Assembly (NCBI GenBank): GCA_015179045.1
Contig: WHUZ01000071.1
Span: forward strand, 124,001 to 188,000
Direction: 5' to 3'
DNA length: 64,000 nucleotides
From: Kalaharituber pfeilii
Taxonomy: Eukaryota > Ascomycota > Pezizomycetes > Pezizales > Pezizaceae
The notes beneath the pieces were generated by a model. The model saw only the letters and a program-made list of their open reading frames with translations. It did not search any database and was not told the DNA's origin. The position numbers and the translations under genes were made by a program. Positions within the stretch are counted from its first letter, which is position 1. Every line of letters begins with the position of its first letter. Below, piece after piece: positions 56,963 to 64,000 of this stretch.

Positions 56963-59710
56963 GAGATGGGGCTTTTGTGTTTTTGTAGATTTGTGATTGT
57001 GATATGATCTAAATCGAGAGCGGGTGAGAGGTGTAACGGGGTTTTGTTATGTCAAGTTTGGTTTAGGTTTGGCGGGTATTACTTTTTTTTTTTTTTGGCA
57101 TGTGTGTCCTGTTTCTTTGTAAAATTTTTTTTTTTTCGTGAGGCGGGTTTGTTTTTTATTTTTGTTTTTTTGTCTTCTTTTTTTTGGGGTATACTTCTTT
57201 ATTTTTATTTTACTTTTTTCCCTCCATCGATCGAAAGATATGCGAAGGGCATAAACATTATCCGGTACGGTAGTTAGTATAATCTATTTTATCTATTTTT
57301 ATATATAATCCAGAATTCCTTTTTCTTTTTTTTCCCCCCCTCGTTTTAGTCTCGTGCCCAGCGTTTCTATGAATAAAACAAATATACAGTACATATATAT
57401 TGCATAGTAGGTTTAGTATGTACATATTTTGAATCGAGGGTACTCCCCTGAAAAACATGAATCACGTGATGTACATGTTATGTGTGGTAGTAGCACTTGG
57501 TAAAGATTGGATATTCTATCTCTTTCTTTGTGCTTTTGTATACACAGGAACTCCAGACACTTTTTTTCCTTTTAATTTTTTGTTTTTTTTTTGGACATAC
57601 TTCACACATATACCTAGTCCCCTTGTCCCCTCTGCTAGTCTGGTTATCCCTCTGCATACGATACATTTGCGTCTGTATCTTTTCTTTCCTGGAATTGATG
57701 TACGTGAGGGAAATGCATATGTATAACCCCCCCCTTGGTGATCGCGAAAAAATGTTTTGCTCAATAACCCTCTTCTACAAGCTTATCTTTGCAGTGAAAA
57801 AGAAAACGGATGGGGGGGTATGTAAGACTTTGTTTTCACAATGACGATTGTCCCAGTGATCGATCCAGCGGGGGGGCCGGCAGAAAGTTCCGACGATTGG
57901 GTTTAGTTAACGCGCTGCAGTTGATCTGACTGTTATCTAAACCCCGTCCTCCTACTATATGCTGATTGTAACAGTTTTCAGGTCAGGGAGATGGTTAACA
58001 GCGTTGCGGAAAACCAAATACTTTGCTCTTAACTTGTTTTTCTCGCGTGGGGGGGGGGGTATGGTCTGTTCTTGCAAAGTCCCCAGTTTCTCATATCGTG
58101 AAAAGACCACAATCCCATAGAGAACAACCATGCTCCACCACCACTTGCGCTGCTGGTAAGTTTCCCAAAGGCAACACCCCTTTTGCAAAAAGCAAGCAGT
58201 TCTTGCCAAACTCGCCTCTAAGGCATCTTGGAGCTTTGTTCCACATGTCTCCCCCTCCCCCCCCCCCGCCGCCAAATTACCACGCTTCTCACAACGCTCA
58301 AAAAAAAAAAAAAAAAAAGGATAGTACATTCCGCTGAAGTAACTTATTCAAAAATGTTTGAAGCGCTGTTGACTCGGAGACTTACGCACGCCCCCGTAGA
58401 CATGTTAAGGAGTAAGCTTGCTTCGGGGAGTACCCATGGGCTCTTTTCGAATCATCTGCCGCCAGGGGGTGGGGGGCAGAGGCAGAAATAGCTTCGGAAT
58501 AATCATTCACCGGAAACTGTTTCGGAAATCATCTACTGCCGGGGTACATCTACCGCCGGGGTACATCTACCGCCGGGGTACAACTACTCCGGAATCACCT
58601 GTCAGTTTACCCTGTTCAATTCACCCTGTCAAGTTCACTGGTCAACTCACTTGCTGATTTCATCTGTCGATGGGAGTCTGTTTTTGTTCTCGTACCCAGG
58701 ATGGTTCGGCTTGGAATTTTTTTTTTTTGTTTTTTTTTTTGTTTTTTTTTTTTGCAATACCGTGAAATCGAAGAATAGTACTCAAAACTGTAGGGTATAA
58801 CCTTGTAGTTTTGTTAGAATTCTTTAGGGATGGTCGAGGTTCTCTCTGGGAAGTCGGGTTTTCTTAGACCCCACACCACCGCGGCTGGGAAAAAAGAACA
58901 AAAATAAATACGGTGAACCTGGCTACAAAATGAAGGCCAAGAATCTGACAGATTTTCTTCGCTATAACTATAGCCGCCGAGGGCACCTGTGTGGACAAAG
59001 AAGCTCGCCCATCCCTCCAGGTTTCACTAAAAAGAGGTTCATTATAGCCAGGGTCACCTGTATGTATCAAATCTTTGCTCAAAAAAAAAAATTTTGCGTG
59101 ATCTGTGATGTATGTACATATGTATACGATCAGTGCGATGGCGGGGCGGGTTACAACGTACTTTTACAACCCGCCAACGGCCCAGCTTGCTGTGCATACA
59201 TATAAGTCATATACAACAAATGTAACCGTATGGCTCTATCGGAGGATTTACGAATGTATGTAGAGTATCTAACGAAAACGCTCCGGATGCGGCCAGTAAC
59301 CGGAGAGTATAAGATAGGTAAGTAAGTAAGTATGTAAGGAGTTGACCGTACTCGTCATCGCAAAACTTACACCAACCATCAGGCGCATATGCTTAGATAT
59401 ATGCAACCAAGCAAACGGCAAGTTCTAATCAAACAATTTTCCAAGAGAATTTTTTTTTTTTTTTTTCCCTTCTTGCTCCAGCCTCACACGAAACATGAGT
59501 GCAGTAACAGCCTTTCCGAATCCCAATAACCCGGATGTGCCACAACGGGCCGGCAAATATTTATATATCATACAGCATGTTTATTTGCGTTCTTCTACTG
59601 CAACTACTACTATAAACCCGCCTCGAGCTACATACATACATACATAGATTTTACCGCGTCCCCCCCTGGTGTGATATGGAGCTAGTATCACATAATAGAT
59701 TCTTTTTGAA

Positions 59711-59742
<32 letters not shown>

Positions 59743-62700
59743 CTGGACGATCGATCTCCCTCCGGTCATATCATTTTTTTTTTTCCCCCTAGAAAGTTAT
59801 GATCAAATCAGATCTCAAACAGCCACGGCAGATCTTCCATCCCATCCCGCCCTTTTTTTTTTTTTTTTTTTTTTTTACTCCCTTTCCCAACGATCATGTT
59901 AGCCGTTCATGATCGCAAATCTAGGTACATGCTCGGTAAATGTTAGTCTGGTTGGCACGGTAAATGTGCTTCTTTAGTTCAACAAGAATACTCTATATAT
60001 ACACATACATACATGTGTATCTGTGCGCGTGAGAGTGGGGAAAAAAACTAGCTCGTAAATCCTCTGAGAAAAAAAAAAAAAAAAAAAAAAAAAAAGTTGA
60101 AAAAAAAACATCCATCTCTATCATACGATGATATATGAGATCTCAGCACAAAAAAAAAATAAAAAATAAAAAAAAAAATAACTTTTTTATCCCAGAGAGA
60201 TCTTTAAATATATCGCTGTTTACAAGCCCTTCCCCAGCCACTTGTTCATGTAGTTTATATTAAGAAAAAAAATTTTCAAAAACTGCGATGGGATCTGATC
60301 TTGAAAACTGGTAACTCTTGTCCTTTTTTATCTCAACTTCCCTTCCCGCTCCCGCCTCAATGCACTACAGATGTACAAAGGAACGACATACATACACATA
60401 CTGCACCCCAGGGAAGTAGTAAATTGCCGCGGGGCGCAGTCCGTCAATACCTGGTTTTATTTTCCGCCACAAAATGATTTGTATCATTGTGTATTGCTGA
60501 GCTGAGTTTGTGCTGTATCAGACATCGATTGGTTTGGATATTTGCAGGTCCCGGACTAGCATAGTGCAATGACTGCGGTACAAAAGCTGCTTGCTATCAG
60601 AATTCCATTATCCTGCGCCTTCTCTGCTGCCTGTCGCCCCCACCACCCACCATCTCCAATCCCCCGCAGTCTTTACCCTCATCTGCGAAAACCCCCCGTC
60701 ATGACCACACCAGCGCGGCTTTTGAGATCGCCACCGGCCGCGCCTCTCAGTCAACCCCAGGCGAGTGACACGTCTCAGACAATGTACAACCCGGTTACGA
60801 TTCACCGACAGACGACATCCTAGTACTTCCCGTCCAGGCTACCATCCTTCGAAGGGCTTTGAACAAAAAGCTACAAGCCGTTCCCCCGGTTACGGCTCGG
60901 TGTGAAGACTTGATATTTTCTCACATGCCGGAATGTGTCTGCTGAGACGGGGGGTTGAAGAATGGTTAAGCCCATGATAACATACCCTTAGTTATTTACC
61001 CATCGGGATGATAGTGCGTTTATACTGGCTACTAACAAACAACCCGTTTCTGGGCGTATTTAGTATCTGCAGAATCGAATGTGAATTATATCAATGTGAG
61101 ACTGAAGAATTGGGAATGAGACTGGAGGAGCAAATGTTGCGTGACCTGTAGGAATTGAATCTCGCAGCATCATGTCAGTATGAATCCCGTTATGTGCCCC
61201 ATTTCGGTTTTCCAACGCCGCAACCCGCAATTACACCCTCAGTCATTTCTGCCACGGTTTAACCTTGCTAACTTTATGGTACAGGTAGCACAAACTACCG
61301 AGATCAATCTTCGAACAAATCCAAACGGCTCATGTGAACCTTCCAGGACCTCGGATCTGGAGGTTGGCTAAAGCTCTTCCAGACTTTTTATCCTAATCTA
61401 GCAGTCACACACAGCCCCAATGGGATGCAAGCTAAAAGTCCAACGGGAGTTTTTTTTCTACACCGTTCCTTGTCCTTGAATTCTGCTGTTCATGCGTTGC
61501 CCATTAACGCAGTTAAACATTGAAAAAGACTTGTACCAAGTGATACAGACAGACGCCTCGGTGACCTCCGAAAATGGCGGAAAGCTGAGCGCCGAGGCCG
61601 TAGCTTCAGACTTCAATTTCAAAATTGGGACTCCCACAATCTGGCTGTGGAATTAACCTAGCATTCGATGAGTGGGCAGAACACCGGTAAGAGCGGGCGA
61701 GAGCCCAAAAAACAAAAGCAGATAAATTACTGTACCAATAAAAATAAAAAGCACACGATCTATGTACGCTACCACGCATTAGTAATAACACACTACTCAA
61801 ATCTTTCCCCCCAATCATCTTCAGCCAAATTCATTCTTTTTCCTCTGATAACCACATGTACCTCTATATACCTCTATATACCTCTACCACCATCCCCACT
61901 CCCCTCTCTTCCTCCCCTCCCTAATTCAAAATCCCAAATGCTACATAACCTTGGAGCTGGTGCATTTATTTCTTTTAGTTTTACGGGGCGACCCTACCAG
62001 CTTTTCGGGTGGTAGCGTGACCCTTTTTGTGGCAAAATTGCATAGCTTTAGATCGTCATATCTCATCTCACCCCCGTGCTCAAATCTCATATCGCCCATT
62101 TTTTCGAATTGCGTTATTCTCTGTATAAAATATATACAGCGCCTTCGAGATTGCTGCAATATGTGATATGCTATACCGCAAATTTACCCCGCGCGCCCCA
62201 GCCCTTATAGCTTAACACTCTTTCGCTTTCAAGGCAGCTAGCTACATATGGCACTAGGCCTCCGCGTTCATGGACAGTTATCGTCCGGTTGGTGATGATA
62301 CAGTTTCTCCGCATCAGAAAATGCAACTACTGTAAAGTATTTTATGTTAAGATCTTCTCCCTCCACAACTCCCCCACAAGCAAGCAAAAAACCAAGGACC
62401 GACACACCGAGGCCCCGCAAACACGCAAAACCCTAAAGCTGCATACCACACATAACAATCTGCATCCAATCCAATCCATCCCCCATCGCAGCTTCTCAAC
62501 TCAATTGGACCGATCCCCCCCTCAAGTTTTTGTCTTTTGCTTCCCTCCCTCCCCACCCACCGGTGCCCCCCAATGCGACCCCCGGTCCCGGCTGCAGCCC
62601 CGTCTCCGGCCCCGCATTTTGTGATGGTCATATGTAGTTGCCGTACTGCGTAAGACTTACCCCCCCACACAAACATATATCCAACCCAACACCCAACACC

Positions 62701-64000
62701 AACCTCAAAATGGAATTCCATACTTGCTCTACCTAGTTGAAATCGTCGTTTTTGTAGGTGCGGGGGAAAAGGGCCCCCACAGAGCGGCTATGAAATGGTC
62801 CCGTCCTGCTAAAAGAAACACGCACACACACAAAAACGAGGCCGACTGTGGTGCGAGGTTATCCATTCTGATTCGATTCCCACTTTACAGGTAGTCCACA
62901 ATCCCGTGTAAAGTCCGATATAACACTCTTTCGTCATTTTCAATATATTTATCCCACACCATCAACTCAACTGCAACCATAATATATGCGAAATATATGC
63001 GAAATTTCAATGTTCGCATCCATTCAGAAAGATTCAAATTCAGCCGGCCAAAGCGCAAAGTTGGTACAACAAAATCAAAAACCAAAAAATTAATATAGTG
63101 GAAACAGACGGGGAAATAAAAGAATTCTATACATAGTAATAAAAACCAAATGCCGCTATACAACCCAAAAAAAAGCCCTTTTCCCTCCCGATCTTCCGAT
63201 CTCATTCCTGCCGTCCGTCCAATTCATTTATTCTGCCCGTCTTTTTTAAGCCTTTCTATACCATCCACCCAACCCTCCTTTTTTTGCACTTCCCAAATTT
63301 ACAATCCAAAATCCCGGATATCCCCAAATGTAATGTATGCATCATGTGAAATGCATCATGTATGCCAAAAAGCAAAACCAAACCAAAACCCCCAGAAGCT
63401 GTAATCTCCGATATGCAAAACAAGGAAAGCCAAACATTCCCCAGAAGAGATCGGTGAAATGTGAGGAAAAAACATGAGGACCCAAACAAAAGCCATTGCA
63501 CGCGCACAATGGGGCGCATCACATGGATAAGTGACAAAAATCCTGATTGAAAATGATTTCAATTTCTCCTTTTTCTGTTAGCTTTTGCTTTTATGTGCAT
63601 GCTGCTTAACGTGGAACAGGTACAAGGAAACAAGTCGCTGCTGAAAGGCTCAAACCCACCGAAGGTATTATGCCGTAAGCTGTAGGTTCGCGAACAACCC
63701 AGACAACCAATACCCAAAACAGGAAGCCAAGAAAAAGCAAACGAAAACAAGTCAGCTCAAGAATCACTCACTAATTCGGCCCAGTCCCCTTAGAAGAGAA
63801 ATATCAAAAACAAAGGAAATTCGTTAGATAAAACATGTCGTAACGGTCGTAATGGTCGTAACAGTCATTCACCCACAAAAGGAAGAAAAAAAAAAGCGCG
63901 CCCAAGACACCAAAAACAAAGTAGGAGAAATATATAGTGAAACATGGAAAAAAAAAAAAAAAAAAGACATATTCACAAATGTGAAAACAAGGAAAAGGCA
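56963..64000. other. 7-kb gene-free, A/T-run-rich region
   Basis: No supported gene. Long pure A or T runs recur (for example about 59451-59466, 59716-59742, 59857-59876 and 60068-60095), along with CATACATA microsatellites and GC-poor sequence. A 17-bp tandem repeat (58531-58581) and a copy of the 11-mer CTCGTACCCAG (58689-58699) are present. Open frames of 60-125 codons exist on both strands but have AT-run-driven composition. It may be a long regulatory spacer or untranslated leader of a gene outside the window. Confidence 0.5.
58531..58581. repeat. 17-bp tandem repeat, three copies
   Basis: Three adjacent units of ATCTACYGCCGGGGTAC (58531-58547, 58548-58564, 58565-58581), differing by one C/T in the first. 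No gene overlaps. Confidence 0.9.

Noticed and set aside
57457..57844. T-rich open frames of 90 to 115 codons
   Set aside because: They arise from T-runs read as Phe, Leu and Ser; no intron, start context or family signal.

Overview
This window looks like chromosomal DNA of a filamentous ascomycete. It is possibly a Pezizomycete of the truffle/morel type, but I cannot fix the genus. The evidence is short GT-AG introns (about 55-140 nt) in several genes, fungal-specific families (an F-box giant, an AT-hook/AT-DNA-binding-type protein, STAND/NLR genes with NACHT, pentapeptide and WD40 parts), mitochondrial complex I assembly factor NDUFAF6, and long AT-rich, repeat-rich spacers. I see no bacterial-type operons, no rRNA or tRNA gene I could defend, and no CRISPR array.

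Layout. 0.35-1.36 kb (-): EFM5, the eEF1A lysine methyltransferase, with one intron. 3.4-4.7 kb (+): a three-exon protein with two AT-hooks. 4.7-15 kb: gene-poor, with a 52-bp tandem duplication, a coding-like fragment at 9.1-9.4 kb, and a diverged duplication (about 10.37-11.58 against 13.08-13.85 kb); one copy carries a 233-bp inverted-repeat element and the other is the empty site. 15.7-18.2 kb: broken relic of the proteasome chaperone gene NAS2/PSMD9, then a broken lysine-rich reading frame. 19.8-21.1 kb (-): three-exon NDUFAF6. 21.3-22.0 kb (-): relic of an NLR N-terminal domain with in-frame stops. 25.2-27.2 kb (+): an open frame with FFxxF-type repeats, cut by one in-frame TAG. 28.9-31.0 kb (-): gag-like retroelement remnant with a decayed zinc knuckle. 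31.2-32.2 kb (-): unrecognised split gene. 32.5-36.06 kb (-): NACHT/pentapeptide/WD40 NLR, broken. 39.25-41.3 kb (-): 675-residue low-complexity protein. 45.3-49.2 kb (+): F-box protein of 1,267 residues. 50.97-56.96 kb (+): very large GC-rich AT-hook/AT-DNA-binding-type gene. 57-64 kb: no gene seen; very rich in long A/T runs.

The sound genes are housekeeping or regulatory (translation-factor methylation, complex I assembly, ubiquitin-ligase adaptor, DNA binding) and are single units, not a pathway. The middle (9-37 kb) is accessory, repeat-loaded DNA in which self/non-self-type STAND genes and retroelement genes are decaying. Two cross-cutting signals stand out. First, a dispersed 30-nt hairpin occurs five times in the same orientation, always next to a T- or AT-rich tract (A-rich in copy 1), with outer-stem compensatory changes. 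Second, many frame breaks fall in short homopolymer runs, so some 'pseudogenes' may reflect base-calling errors and not real decay.
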